Shown: piece after piece, positions 14,171-22,549 of the stretch
How the letters are laid out: each line of letters begins with the position of its first letter
How positions within the stretch are numbered: position 1 is the stretch's first letter
From: Sulfurimonas sp.
GTDB lineage: Bacteria; Campylobacterota; Campylobacteria; Campylobacterales; Sulfurimonadaceae
Assembly: GCA_015487435.1 (NCBI GenBank)
Contig: WFPU01000229.1
Location: 1 to 30,789 of the forward strand
Direction of reading: 5' to 3'
Length of the DNA: 30,789 nt
Made by a program: the position numbers and the translations under genes
Notes under the pieces: generated by a model
What the model was told of the DNA's origin: nothing
Seen by the model: only the letters and a program-made list of their open reading frames with translations
Databases searched by the model: none

Positions 14171-15661
14171 ATGGAGAATCGTCCATTAGAGTACGACTAT
14201 ACAGTTGCAAAGATGTTCATGTTTACTACCATTGTGTTAGGTATAGTAGGTATGCTTGTCGGTGTAATATTGGCATTTCAACTTGCATTCCCTGTGTTAA
14301 ACGGGAGTGATTTAGCTATTGCTGAATATATTAACTACAGTCGTCTTCGTCCGCTGCATACAGATGCAGTAATTTTTGGTTTTACTTTAAGTGGTATTTT
14401 TTCTACTTGGTATTATGTCGGTCAAAGAGTGTTAAAAGTGTCAATGGCTGAATCAAGCTTTTTGATGTTTATAGGGAAACTACACTTTTGGTTATATTTA
14501 GTAGGTGTTGTAGCAGTTGTTGTTACTCTATTAATGGGTATTACTACTTCAAAAGAGTATGCTGAATTTGAGTGGCCAATTGATATTGCAATCGTTGTTG
14601 TTTGGATATTATTTGGTTTAAGTATATTTGGTCTTATTGGTATTCGTCGTGAGAAGTCACTGTATATCTCTATTTGGTACTATATTGCTACATTCTTAGG
14701 TATAGCTATGCTTTACTTATTTAATAACATGGCAATACCTACAATTATGGGTGTAGCCGCTGATGGTACAAGTGGAATTGGCGCATGGTATCATTCGGTT
14801 TCTATGTATGCTGGTACAAATGATGCATTAGTACAATGGTGGTATGGTCACAATGCAGTTGCATTTGGTTTTACTGTTCCTATTGTTGCAATGATTTATT
14901 ATTTCCTACCAAAAGAATCGGGTCAAGCTATTTATTCTTATAAATTATCTTTACTTTCGTTCTGGGGTCTAATGTTTATTTATATCTGGGCTGGTGGTCA
15001 TCACCTTTTATTTTCAACAGTCCCTGATTGGATTCAAACTATGGGTTCTATTTTTTCAGTAATCCTTATTTTACCATCATGGGGTTCAGCTATCAATATG
15101 CTTCTTACAATGAAGGGTGAATGGCAACAAGTTGCAGCATCTCCATTAATTAAGTTTATGATTCTTGGTTCTACATTCTATATTTTCTCGACATTAGAGG
15201 GTTCAATTCAAGCTGTTAAATCAGTTAATGCAATTGCTCACTTTACTGATTGGGTTGTTGGTCACGTTCATGATGGTACTCTTGGTTGGGTTGGATTCAT
15301 GATTATGGCGGCACTTTATCATATGGCACCTCGTGTATTTAAGCGTGAAATATATTCAAAAAGCTTAATGGCTATACAATTCTGGATTCAAACTGTAGGT
15401 GTTGTTTTATACTTTACCTCTATGTGGATTGCAGGAATTACTCAAGGTATGATGTGGCGTGCTCACGATGAATTTGGTAACCTAGCTTACTCATTTATCG
15501 ACACAGTAACTGTACTTGAACCTTACTACATAATTCGTGGTGTTGGTGGCTTATTATACTTAGTTGGTTTTTTAATGTTTGCTTATAATATTTATAAAAC
15601 TATGTCTGCTCGTCCTGTTAAGGAATCTGAGCTACAATCTGCTTCGCCTATGGGCGCTTAA
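14171..15661 (+). CDS. ccoN: Cytochrome c oxidase cbb3-type, catalytic subunit I
   Basis: 496 aa, about 12 membrane helices. It is the haem-copper subunit of the high-affinity cbb3 oxidase, which reduces O2 to water and pumps protons in microaerobic respiration. Expected ligands are present: His63 and His367 for low-spin haem b, His365 for haem b3 (GHVHDG), and His227, His277 and His278 for CuB (WYGHN, GGHHLL). Tyr271 matches the residue cross-linked to a CuB histidine in this class, and Glu343 matches the conserved glutamate near the active site; these matches come from aligning the motifs with the Pseudomonas stutzeri enzyme by memory. AAGGAG lies 7 nt before ATG. First gene of ccoNOQP. Confidence 0.98.
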   Translation: MENRPLEYDYTVAKMFMFTTIVLGIVGMLVGVILAFQLAFPVLNGSDLAIAEYINYSRLRPLHTDAVIFGFTLSGIFSTWYYVGQRVLKVSMAESSFLMFIGKLHFWLYLVGVVAVVVTLLMGITTSKEYAEFEWPIDIAIVVVWILFGLSIFGLIGIRREKSLYISIWYYIATFLGIAMLYLFNNMAIPTIMGVAADGTSGIGAWYHSVSMYAGTNDALVQWWYGHNAVAFGFTVPIVAMIYYFLPKESGQAIYSYKLSLLSFWGLMFIYIWAGGHHLLFSTVPDWIQTMGSIFSVILILPSWGSAINMLLTMKGEWQQVAASPLIKFMILGSTFYIFSTLEGSIQAVKSVNAIAHFTDWVVGHVHDGTLGWVGFMIMAALYHMAPRVFKREIYSKSLMAIQFWIQTVGVVLYFTSMWIAGITQGMMWRAHDEFGNLAYSFIDTVTVLEPYYIIRGVGGLLYLVGFLMFAYNIYKTMSARPVKESELQSASPMGA

Positions 15662-15679
15662 GCAAGGGAGGATTAAATT

Positions 15680-16372
15680 ATGTTTCATTGGTTAGAAAAA
15701 AATCCGTTCTTCTTTGCGGTAGTTGTGTTCTTAACGATTGCTTTTGCTGGTATTGTTGAAATTCTTCCAAGTTTTGCTCAGCAATCACGTCCTGTAATAG
15801 GTACTAAACCATATACCACTTTGGAGCTGGCTGGACGCCATGTATATATCAAGAATTCTTGTAATGGATGTCACTCTCAGTTAGTTCGTCCATTTAAATC
15901 AGAGACTGACCGTTATGGTGATTACTCACTAAGTGGAGAATATGCTTATGATCGTCCTTTTCTTTGGGGCTCAAAAAGAACTGGTCCTGACTTATGGCGT
16001 GTAGGTAATTACCGTACTACTGACTGGCATGAAAATCATATGAAAGATCCGATTGCAGTTGTTCCAGGTTCTATTATGCCTGCGTATCCTTGGATGTATA
16101 CAAATATAGCTGATATAGATACTGCTTTTGCAGAACAATTGACAGTAGCCCAGTTCTTTTCAGTTCCTTATAACAAACCAGTACCTATGAAAGATGGGTC
16201 AACTGTGATTGTTAAAATGGGAAAAAGTGTTGCAGATGCTCATTCTTTAGCTTTAGCTGAAGCAAAACTCATCGTGGCAGATATGAAAGATCAAGATGTT
16301 AAAGATGCAGTTGCAAACGGTCAGATTCCTGAAATCGTTGCAATAATTGCATATATGAACAGTCTTAAGTAG
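15680..16372 (+). CDS. ccoO: Cytochrome c oxidase cbb3-type, monohaem subunit II
   Basis: 230 aa. One N-terminal membrane anchor (about 10-31) is followed by a periplasmic monohaem cytochrome domain with CNGCH at 61-65 and a likely axial Met133 in GSIMPAYPW. It passes electrons from CcoP to CcoN. It lies 18 bp after ccoN with AAGGGAGG as ribosome-binding site, so it is in the same operon. Confidence 0.97.
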   Translation: MFHWLEKNPFFFAVVVFLTIAFAGIVEILPSFAQQSRPVIGTKPYTTLELAGRHVYIKNSCNGCHSQLVRPFKSETDRYGDYSLSGEYAYDRPFLWGSKRTGPDLWRVGNYRTTDWHENHMKDPIAVVPGSIMPAYPWMYTNIADIDTAFAEQLTVAQFFSVPYNKPVPMKDGSTVIVKMGKSVADAHSLALAEAKLIVADMKDQDVKDAVANGQIPEIVAIIAYMNSLK

Positions 16373-16384
16373 TAAAGGTTTATA

Positions 16385-16588
16385 GTGGATATTGCACAAC
16401 TTCAAGCTTATGGTTATTTTATTTTAATAGCAGGATTGGTTATTGCCCTGTATGGGTATATATATCATTTATATACTGCAAGAAAAGATGTAGATGGACA
16501 TGATTATGAAGATTATGCAGATATTGCACTAAATGATGATGTAACTGATACACCCGTATCAGCTAGATCAAGAGATAATGAGAAATAG
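16385..16588 (+). CDS. ccoQ: cbb3 oxidase small subunit CcoQ
   Basis: 67 aa with GTG start at 16385, preceded by AAAGG. One membrane helix (about 9-30) is followed by a short acidic cytoplasmic tail (DGHDYEDYADIALNDD). Its size and its place between ccoO and ccoP identify CcoQ, which stabilises the complex. The sequence itself is poorly conserved in this family, so context carries the call. Confidence 0.9.
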   Translation: MDIAQLQAYGYFILIAGLVIALYGYIYHLYTARKDVDGHDYEDYADIALNDDVTDTPVSARSRDNEK

Positions 16589-16597
16589 GAGAGATAT

Positions 16598-17518
16598 ATG
16601 AATAAGCTTTATCTTTGGGGGATTATCATAATAGCATCAATGCTTGGATTTACTTACATATCTGTAATTAGATCTAAGGGTGGTTTGAATGGTGATATTA
16701 TAAACATACTAACAATTGTGGGAGCAGTAGCGCTTGTAATAATTACAGTTCTTGTTGTAATTAAGTATGTTCGTCAAATGCAAACAGACACAGCAGATGG
16801 TGAACTAGTTGATCAAACTTGGGACGGTATTGGCGAGTATAGAAACGAGTTGCCTTTTGGTTGGGCAATCTCATTTTTACTTACCATTATATGGGGTATG
16901 TGGTATTTTACAGTTGGCTATCCTGTAAACGCATATTCTCAGATAGGTGAATACAACGAAGATGTTGTTGTTCATAATAATAAGTTTGAGAAAGATTTTA
17001 ATGAAAAAATGGCTAATTTTTCAGAAACACAAAAAGCTGAATATATGATTAACATGGGTGAATCTGTATATTTAGCAGAATGTAAAATCTGCCATGGACT
17101 TACTGCTGATGGTATTGATGGTAAATCAACTGACTTAAATGAGTGGGGTTCTGCAAAAGCTATTGTTGATGTAATCAATAATGGTTCTAAAGGACTTGGC
17201 TATCCATTAGGTGAAATGCCAGCGGGAACTGCTTCAGGAGCTGATGCACTTGATATTGCTATATATGTAAAAAATGGACTTAGTGGGGAAACAGGTTCAG
17301 AAGCATTTGCAGTTTCTTGTGCTTCATGTCATGGTGCGGACGGTAAAGGTATGGGTGGAATGAGCCCTGACTTAACTACATATGATATGCCAGCTTTTAC
17401 AGTTGATGTACTTAATCGTGGTAAAAAAGGTGCTATAGGTGAAATGCCAGCATTTAATAGACTTAACGATAAACAAAAAGAAGCTGTTGGCGCATACATT
17501 AACAGCTTAAGCGAATAA
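16598..17518 (+). CDS. ccoP: Cytochrome c oxidase cbb3-type, dihaem subunit III
   Basis: 306 aa. Two N-terminal membrane segments (about 4-24 and 36-57) precede a short linker, a third hydrophobic stretch (about 88-108) and two periplasmic cytochrome c domains with CKICH at 162-166 and CASCH at 241-245. Candidate axial methionines lie in GEMPAG and GEMPAF. The protein accepts electrons from soluble cytochrome c or the bc1 complex and passes them to CcoO. A cbb3 subunit with extra N-terminal helices is usual in Campylobacterota. Confidence 0.96.
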   Translation: MNKLYLWGIIIIASMLGFTYISVIRSKGGLNGDIINILTIVGAVALVIITVLVVIKYVRQMQTDTADGELVDQTWDGIGEYRNELPFGWAISFLLTIIWGMWYFTVGYPVNAYSQIGEYNEDVVVHNNKFEKDFNEKMANFSETQKAEYMINMGESVYLAECKICHGLTADGIDGKSTDLNEWGSAKAIVDVINNGSKGLGYPLGEMPAGTASGADALDIAIYVKNGLSGETGSEAFAVSCASCHGADGKGMGGMSPDLTTYDMPAFTVDVLNRGKKGAIGEMPAFNRLNDKQKEAVGAYINSLSE

Positions 17519-17528
17519 GGGGTCTGGC

Positions 17529-17750
17529 ATGAATGAAAATAGAAGCGTATTTGGTCTTAATGGTATTACTGGAATGTTGATAGCTACAGCACTTCTTTTA
17601 AGTATACTTGCTGGTTTAACAATATGGGGATTATCTGTTCAAAATGAAAATATGAACAACTATTATAAAGTTGTAAATGCAACAGATATCAAATCAGGTA
17701 TTAGCGGTAATGGCTCTATTCGTTCTGACCATATCGTTGATGTTAAGTAA
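17529..17750 (+). CDS. DUF4006 family membrane protein next to cbb3 oxidase
   Basis: 73 aa with one membrane helix (about 14-35) and a short periplasmic tail. DUF4006 proteins are known from Campylobacterota, and I recall them next to cco genes; a role in oxidase assembly or stability is inferred from position only. The ribosome-binding site AAGGGG overlaps the ccoP stop codon, showing tight linkage. Confidence 0.82.
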   Translation: MNENRSVFGLNGITGMLIATALLLSILAGLTIWGLSVQNENMNNYYKVVNATDIKSGISGNGSIRSDHIVDVK

Positions 17751-17758
17751 GGGAGTTA

Positions 17759-17851
17759 ATGATGGATAAATTAATTACAATTGGTTTAGTAATCTCAGCT
17801 ATCTATACTGCTTGGGCAGTTCTTACACCAAATCACCTATTTATAGGTTAG
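17759..17851 (+). CDS. 30-aa single-helix membrane microprotein in the cco operon
   Basis: A short ORF with ATGATG start and AAGGGAG 5 nt upstream, beginning 8 bp after the DUF4006 stop. The product is MMDKLITIGLVISAIYTAW plus AVLTPNHLFIG: a polar start, a hydrophobic helix of about 18 residues and a short tail. Its stop (TAG, 17849-17851) falls in the ribosome-binding site of the next gene, giving coupling. Size and topology recall CcoM, a 36-aa single-helix subunit of the Pseudomonas stutzeri cbb3 oxidase, but I see no clear sequence match. The strong ribosome-binding site and spacing support that it is translated. Confidence 0.65.
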   Translation: MMDKLITIGLVISAIYTAWAVLTPNHLFIG

Positions 17852-17859
17852 GAAATTTT

Positions 17860-18546
17860 TTGAACTTTTTTTATAGAGGGCTTTGTGCCCTCATGCTTAC
17901 AATGTTTTTTCAGACAACACTAAGTGCTCAATATTTATATAAAGATGAAGTTATCTTTAATCCTAAGTTTAATGAATCAATCGATAAGCTTGGTTCAGAA
18001 TTATATTTAAAAACAGGAATATCCTTAAGGCTTATAATGTTAAAAGAATTACCTGATGAAAAAAATATAGTTAGCTATGAAAAAGAACTAATGAAAAACT
18101 TTAACGAGCCAACAATTCTTTTAACTTTTTCAGAGATGGATTCAAAAGTTGATATCTATGCCCATCCATCATCTTTATATAAATATTTTGATAAAAAACA
18201 AATTTTAAGCCCTATCTCTTCATCAGTACAAGCATTTGTAGTTGCATTATTAAATATGAATTTCAGTGATATGACTAGCGGAGGTTCAATTTTGCCTTTA
18301 CTAGCACAAAAATCAAAAAAAGGTGAAGTTATTGGTAAATACAGTGCAGCTATGTTTAATGGTTACGCTGATATTGCAGAGCAAATAGCTGAGTCTAAGG
18401 GTATCACTTTAGAAAATGCAATAGGAAATTCAAATCAATATTCTATATTAGCTGTTAAGATACTATTTTATGGCATTGTAATTATTGGAATATATATGTA
18501 TATAAAAAGAAAAATATTTTATGCAAGGCAAAAAAAATATGGATAA
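17860..18546 (+). CDS. Membrane-anchored periplasmic protein with TPM-like domain
   Basis: 228 aa from TTG at 17860, with AGGA 6 nt upstream; the same frame is open farther upstream, but a start there would overlap the microprotein and has no ribosome-binding site. Residues about 1-26 form a signal peptide ending LSA. The mature part (ESIDKLGSELYLKTGISLRLIML...ILLTFSEMDSKVDIYA) has the pattern of TPM domains: two-strand and helix units with a tG-i-l motif and a strand with illlf. A membrane helix near the C-terminus (YSILAVKILFYGIVIIGIY) is followed by a basic tail. Location between cco genes and fixH suggests a role in oxidase biogenesis or photodamage-like repair; function unknown. Overlaps fixH by 8 bp. 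Confidence 0.68.
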   Translation: MNFFYRGLCALMLTMFFQTTLSAQYLYKDEVIFNPKFNESIDKLGSELYLKTGISLRLIMLKELPDEKNIVSYEKELMKNFNEPTILLTFSEMDSKVDIYAHPSSLYKYFDKKQILSPISSSVQAFVVALLNMNFSDMTSGGSILPLLAQKSKKGEVIGKYSAAMFNGYADIAEQIAESKGITLENAIGNSNQYSILAVKILFYGIVIIGIYMYIKRKIFYARQKKYG

Positions 18547-19051
18547 TTTATTAAAAAGTGGTAAGATTTGGCCATATGTTATTGGAGCATCTATAATATT
18601 TATTTTTGGATCTTGTATCGCTACCATAGTTGTAGCAAATAAACTTCCAGTTGAGAAAAGTGATACATATATGATGGGATATCATGAAGCAGATGCCAAG
18701 GCAAATGACTTAATAAAAGCTCGCATTGCTTTTGATGAAAAATACAAGGTAGAATATTTAAACAATGGCTTAAGCGTTGAAAACTCTGAATTAAAATACA
18801 GGGTAACCAACCTATCTGGCGAAAATATAGATGATGCAAAGATTAAAGTGGTAATAACTCGTCCAAATAACCATAAGAATGATCAAGAGTTATTAAATCC
18901 TGATATAAAAGATGGAGTTTATACTTTTAGTGGTATAAAACTCCCTATTGAAGGAAGATGGAATATTATGGCTAAAATAAATGTTGGTGAATTACAAAGA
19001 TTTTACAATGTAAAAGCTGATACAAGACAAAAGCAAGTTTACGAGTACTAA
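18539..19051 (+). CDS. FixH/CcoH-family cbb3 assembly protein
   Basis: 170 aa. One N-terminal helix (about 10-32, IWPYVIGASIIFIFGSCIATIVVANK) is followed by a periplasmic beta-rich domain. The sequence YMMGYHEADAKANDLIKARIAFDEKY is the FixH signature region, and the end (IEGRWNIMAKINVGELQRFYN) is the conserved tail. FixH/CcoH is needed for cbb3 oxidase assembly, perhaps with the CcoI copper pump. ATG 18539 is preferred over ATG 18521 because AAGG lies 10 nt upstream of it. It overlaps the TPM-like gene by 8 bp. Its TAA overlaps the TAG of the convergent FAD oxidoreductase gene by two bases. Confidence 0.85.
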   Translation: MDNLLKSGKIWPYVIGASIIFIFGSCIATIVVANKLPVEKSDTYMMGYHEADAKANDLIKARIAFDEKYKVEYLNNGLSVENSELKYRVTNLSGENIDDAKIKVVITRPNNHKNDQELLNPDIKDGVYTFSGIKLPIEGRWNIMAKINVGELQRFYNVKADTRQKQVYEY

Positions 19052-20160
19052 GCTTTTTTTCTCGCCATCTTATAAAAAAGTTTCTCTAATGATACCTCTT
19101 TAGGTATCATCATATCATCTAAAATATTTTCTTTTAAAATCTTTGCCAAATATGGTCCAAAAACAAATCCTCTTGAGCCTAAAGCGTTTAATGTATAAAC
19201 ATTAGGATAATACTCCAATAAACCACTTGGTATTTTTGTTCCATTTTTAATAGAGGGATATTTTTTAATTGATTGATCATAATCAATAATTTTTCCAACC
19301 ACAGGAAAATAACTTTTAATAGTAGCTCTTGCTCCTTTATAGACTTTAATAACCTCTAAGTCCTTTAAATTTATAAGTTCATCTGCTTGACTTAAAAGAG
19401 ATTTAATATCTTCTTCATCGTTATCTATAAGAAAGATACATTTATCACATGTAGTAATACATTCAACACCTTCAAGAAAATGATTTACGCTAGTCGCTCC
19501 AATAGCTACCGTGCCATCTTTTTTATTTGTCGATACTGAGATAGATTTATGTATGTTAAAGGGAACAGTGGTTGAAGTTTTAATATCTATTTTAACTCCA
19601 AATACTGGTGATATTTTAACATAGGGATAACTTATTATTGGCGTATTAACACCTTGAGTTAGTATGATTTGTTTTGCTTTTAAATCTTTAATATGATAGA
19701 TTCCATCTTTGTAGATTAATTTTGATACATCTAAGAGAAAAAAATCACATCCCTCTAGCAGTTTATGACATATTTCAGATGGACTAATTATGGCTGCATT
19801 TTTATAAAAATAACCCTCAATTTGTTCAAATTTTTTGTACTCATAATCTATAGCATTATCTTTGAGTTTTGTTTTATCAAAATTATCGTTTTGAACTCTT
19901 AATACACCTTTTTTAGTAACAGAGTTTGGAAGTAGTTTTTCATAGAAATTTATAGAATACTCTAGTGCAGTATTTACTAATGAGTTGTATGAATTTTTTT
20001 TACCAGGAAGTGGCGAGAGAAAAGCACCAGCTGCTCCACTAGCCCCTGCACATATACCCTCTTTATCAACAATAGCAACTTTTTTACCAGCTTTGTTTAA
20101 AACATAAGCGCAGTTACACCCAGCACTACCAGCTCCAATAATTAAAAAATCATATATCAT
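19048..20160 (-). CDS. FAD-dependent oxidoreductase, DAO fold (MnmC C-domain-like)
   Basis: 370 aa from ATG (RC of 20158-20160); a TTG 18 bp upstream is less likely. The N-terminus has the dinucleotide motif IIGAGSAG (about 7-14) and a Glu/Asp-like end of the second strand (VAIVDKEG), then GASGAAGAFLSP. The C-terminal GARATIKSYFPVVG and NALGSRGFVFGP are the second FAD block of the DAO family, most like the oxidase half of MnmC, which removes the carboxymethyl group in tRNA wobble modification. No methyltransferase domain is fused, so the exact substrate is unclear. The transcript is likely leaderless and shares a 35-bp promoter region with addB. Confidence 0.78.
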   Translation of the reverse strand: MIYDFLIIGAGSAGCNCAYVLNKAGKKVAIVDKEGICAGASGAAGAFLSPLPGKKNSYNSLVNTALEYSINFYEKLLPNSVTKKGVLRVQNDNFDKTKLKDNAIDYEYKKFEQIEGYFYKNAAIISPSEICHKLLEGCDFFLLDVSKLIYKDGIYHIKDLKAKQIILTQGVNTPIISYPYVKISPVFGVKIDIKTSTTVPFNIHKSISVSTNKKDGTVAIGATSVNHFLEGVECITTCDKCIFLIDNDEEDIKSLLSQADELINLKDLEVIKVYKGARATIKSYFPVVGKIIDYDQSIKKYPSIKNGTKIPSGLLEYYPNVYTLNALGSRGFVFGPYLAKILKENILDDMMIPKEVSLEKLFYKMARKKA

Positions 20161-20167
20161 AAGTGCG

Positions 20168-20173
20168 ATTATA
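20168..20173 (-). promoter_or_regulatory. -10 box of the FAD oxidoreductase gene, probable leaderless start
   Basis: On the minus strand TATAAT is followed by seven bases (CGCACTT) and then ATG. There is no Shine-Dalgarno sequence. The -10 box of the divergent addB gene is 10 bp away, so the two promoters share their upstream DNA. Confidence 0.6.
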
Positions 20174-20183
20174 CTCAAAATGA

Positions 20184-20189
20184 TATAAT
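20184..20189 (+). promoter_or_regulatory. -10 box of addB, probable leaderless start
   Basis: TATAAT is followed by six bases (ATACGC) and then ATG at 20196, with no Shine-Dalgarno sequence. The gap between the two divergent start codons is only 35 bp, and the two -10 boxes are back to back. Confidence 0.6.
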
Positions 20190-20195
20190 ATACGC

Positions 20196-22544
20196 ATGAA
20201 TGAAACTACAATAATTTTGCCATCAGCTCGTGCTATTAGACATGAATTATTTAAGATAGATAATGAAACTCTTTTTTTACCTAATTTTATAACGATGGGG
20301 GAGTTTATCTCAAAATTATGTGTAGTTAAAGGTTTTAAACCTATTGATGATGACACAAGAATATTACTTCTTTTAAAAGCTTCAGAGTTTAAGTCATTTG
20401 AGAACCTACAAATACAAAGAAACTTTTTTACCTTTACAAAAAACAGCTCATATATTTTTAAATTTTTCCAAGAGTTGGCAAATGAAAAATATGAGATAGA
20501 CAACCTAGCTTCTAACGATATCTATGCAGAGTTTGAAGAACATATAGAGATACTTCAAGAGCTCTACAAAAGGTATGAAAAACTATGCTCCAAGCAGAAG
20601 GTATTAGATAAAATATTTTTACCTAAGTTATATGAATTTAATGAGTCTTATGCCTCATCTCATAAATATATAGAGATATATGTAGATGGGCATATAACAA
20701 ACTTTGAGTTTGAACTTTTGATGAGATGTAAAGAGTATAGTGAGCTTAATATTATATTTAAAACTTCTAGATTTAACGCTAAGATGCAAAGTAAATTTTT
20801 TGAGTTAGAAATTAAATTGGAGCCAAATTATAAATATTTAATATCACTAAATAAAAATGAGATAATAAAAAAAGAAAAAATTATAGATAACTCAAACATA
20901 TTATGTTGCTCTTTTAGTGAACAACTACTTCAAGTTGCATTTGTAAAACAAAAAGTATATGAGTTTATAAAAAAAGGGTACAAAGCAGAAGATATAGCAG
21001 TAATTTTACCAGATGAAAAGTTTGCGACTCTGCTAAGAAGTTTTGATGATAAATCAAATTTTAACTTTGCAATGGGTGAGCCATTTAATCAAACAAAACT
21101 TTATGAAAAACTAAATGCCTCGTGCCAAGAGATAGAACAAGATTCTAAGGAGAATGAAGCGCGACTTGATAGAGTTGGAGATGAATTTTATAGTTCTTTA
21201 TTTGGCATATATTATAAAAGTGTCAATGAAGTAAATCTTTTAGAATTTTTGAGTAACTACAAAGAGTTTTTTAGTGATAAAAGGGTAAAAAAGATTTATG
21301 AAGAGGAGCTTTATAGTTTTAAAAAAGTTCTTGAGTTTATGAGTGAGATGACAGTTAAATCTGCATTGTCTGTTTTTATGCAAAGACTCTCAAGTAGAAG
21401 CCTAGATGATGTCTCTGGTGGTAAGATAACAGTGATGGGTGTGCTTGAGACTAGGAGTGTAGAGTTTGATGCTTTAATAATAGTTGATTTTAGTGATTCA
21501 AATGTTCCAAAAAGAAGTGATAAAGATATGTTTTTAAATACTCAAATAAGAGAGATGGCTAATCTTCCAACTATGAGTGACAGAGAAAATTTACAAAAAC
21601 ATTATTATGAGATGTTGATAAACTCATCCAAAGAGGTAGCTATCAGTTTTGTAAAATCAAGTGAATCTTTTGAGAGTAGATTTTTAAAACAGTTAGATAT
21701 TAAAGAAAAAAATCTATATGATGAAAGAGAGTACACTAAAATTTTATTTGATAAATCTCCGTCACATGAGAAAAAGGATAGTGATGAAATATCTGGAACT
21801 TATGATTTTAAGCATAAACCTATCTCAGCATCAAAACTAAAAACATATCTTACCTGTAAAAGAAAATTTTATTTCAAATATGTAGAACATTTAGATGGGC
21901 ATCGCATACCAAAAGATATGCCTGAAGAATACGAGATAGGTAATGCAGTTCACTTAGCACTAAAAGAGGTGTATGAAAATCAAAACTCATACACAAATTC
22001 TGATGAACTTTTAAGAGATATAGAGAAACAACTTGATGAGGCATGTGGAGAGAGTGAATTAGACAAATACCTAATCTCTTTGCAAAAAAGAAAGATGATT
22101 GAATTTAGCCAAAATGAAGTAAAAAGATTTAAAAATGGCTGGCATGTAGAGATGTGTGAAAAAAGTTTAAAAGTAGATATGTTTGGTGTAACTCTAAATG
22201 GTCAAATAGATAGAATTGATAAGCGTGGAGATGAGATATGTGTGCTTGATTATAAAACGGGCAATTATCCAATTTACAACAAAAATAGTTTTACAGATGC
22301 TACTGATTTTCAGCTAGAATTTTACTATCTGCTAGCTTCGCAGTTTGGAGATAACATAAGATGTGGCTATTATGATTTAAAAGAAAATAAAATAGCCTCA
22401 GAGGCTTTTTTGGAAGAAAAATTAGCAGTACTAGAATCAAATATAAAAGATATATTAGCTTTAGAGACAATTGATTTTGTTAAATGTGAAGATGTAAAAA
22501 ACTGTTTGTTTTGTGATTATAAGATTATGTGTGGCAGAGAGTAG
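20196..22544 (+). CDS. addB: AddB-type helicase-nuclease subunit (PD-(D/E)XK, FeS)
   Basis: 782 aa, shorter than the 1100-aa Gram-positive AddB. The N-terminal half is a RecB/AddB-like helicase fold with a degenerate Walker A (LPSARAIRHEL). The C-terminal nuclease domain (about 545-782) has GNAVHLALKEVYE, the catalytic LDYKTG and QLEFYYLLA. Four cysteines fit an AddB-type 4Fe-4S cluster: C554 (TCKRKFYF) and C770, C773 and C779 in the last 13 residues. With AddA it resects double-strand ends for RecA. It is followed by a degenerate gene with REP repeats and a RAYT gene, so it is separated from addA. Confidence 0.9.
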   Translation: MNETTIILPSARAIRHELFKIDNETLFLPNFITMGEFISKLCVVKGFKPIDDDTRILLLLKASEFKSFENLQIQRNFFTFTKNSSYIFKFFQELANEKYEIDNLASNDIYAEFEEHIEILQELYKRYEKLCSKQKVLDKIFLPKLYEFNESYASSHKYIEIYVDGHITNFEFELLMRCKEYSELNIIFKTSRFNAKMQSKFFELEIKLEPNYKYLISLNKNEIIKKEKIIDNSNILCCSFSEQLLQVAFVKQKVYEFIKKGYKAEDIAVILPDEKFATLLRSFDDKSNFNFAMGEPFNQTKLYEKLNASCQEIEQDSKENEARLDRVGDEFYSSLFGIYYKSVNEVNLLEFLSNYKEFFSDKRVKKIYEEELYSFKKVLEFMSEMTVKSALSVFMQRLSSRSLDDVSGGKITVMGVLETRSVEFDALIIVDFSDSNVPKRSDKDMFLNTQIREMANLPTMSDRENLQKHYYEMLINSSKEVAISFVKSSESFESRFLKQLDIKEKNLYDEREYTKILFDKSPSHEKKDSDEISGTYDFKHKPISASKLKTYLTCKRKFYFKYVEHLDGHRIPKDMPEEYEIGNAVHLALKEVYENQNSYTNSDELLRDIEKQLDEACGESELDKYLISLQKRKMIEFSQNEVKRFKNGWHVEMCEKSLKVDMFGVTLNGQIDRIDKRGDEICVLDYKTGNYPIYNKNSFTDATDFQLEFYYLLASQFGDNIRCGYYDLKENKIASEAFLEEKLAVLESNIKDILALETIDFVKCEDVKNCLFCDYKIMCGRE

Positions 22545-22549
22545 CTTAG

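Noticed and set aside
17812..17859. Earlier start for the TPM-like protein
   Set aside because: It lies inside the 30-aa microprotein gene, lacks a ribosome-binding site, and would put 16 residues in front of the signal peptide.
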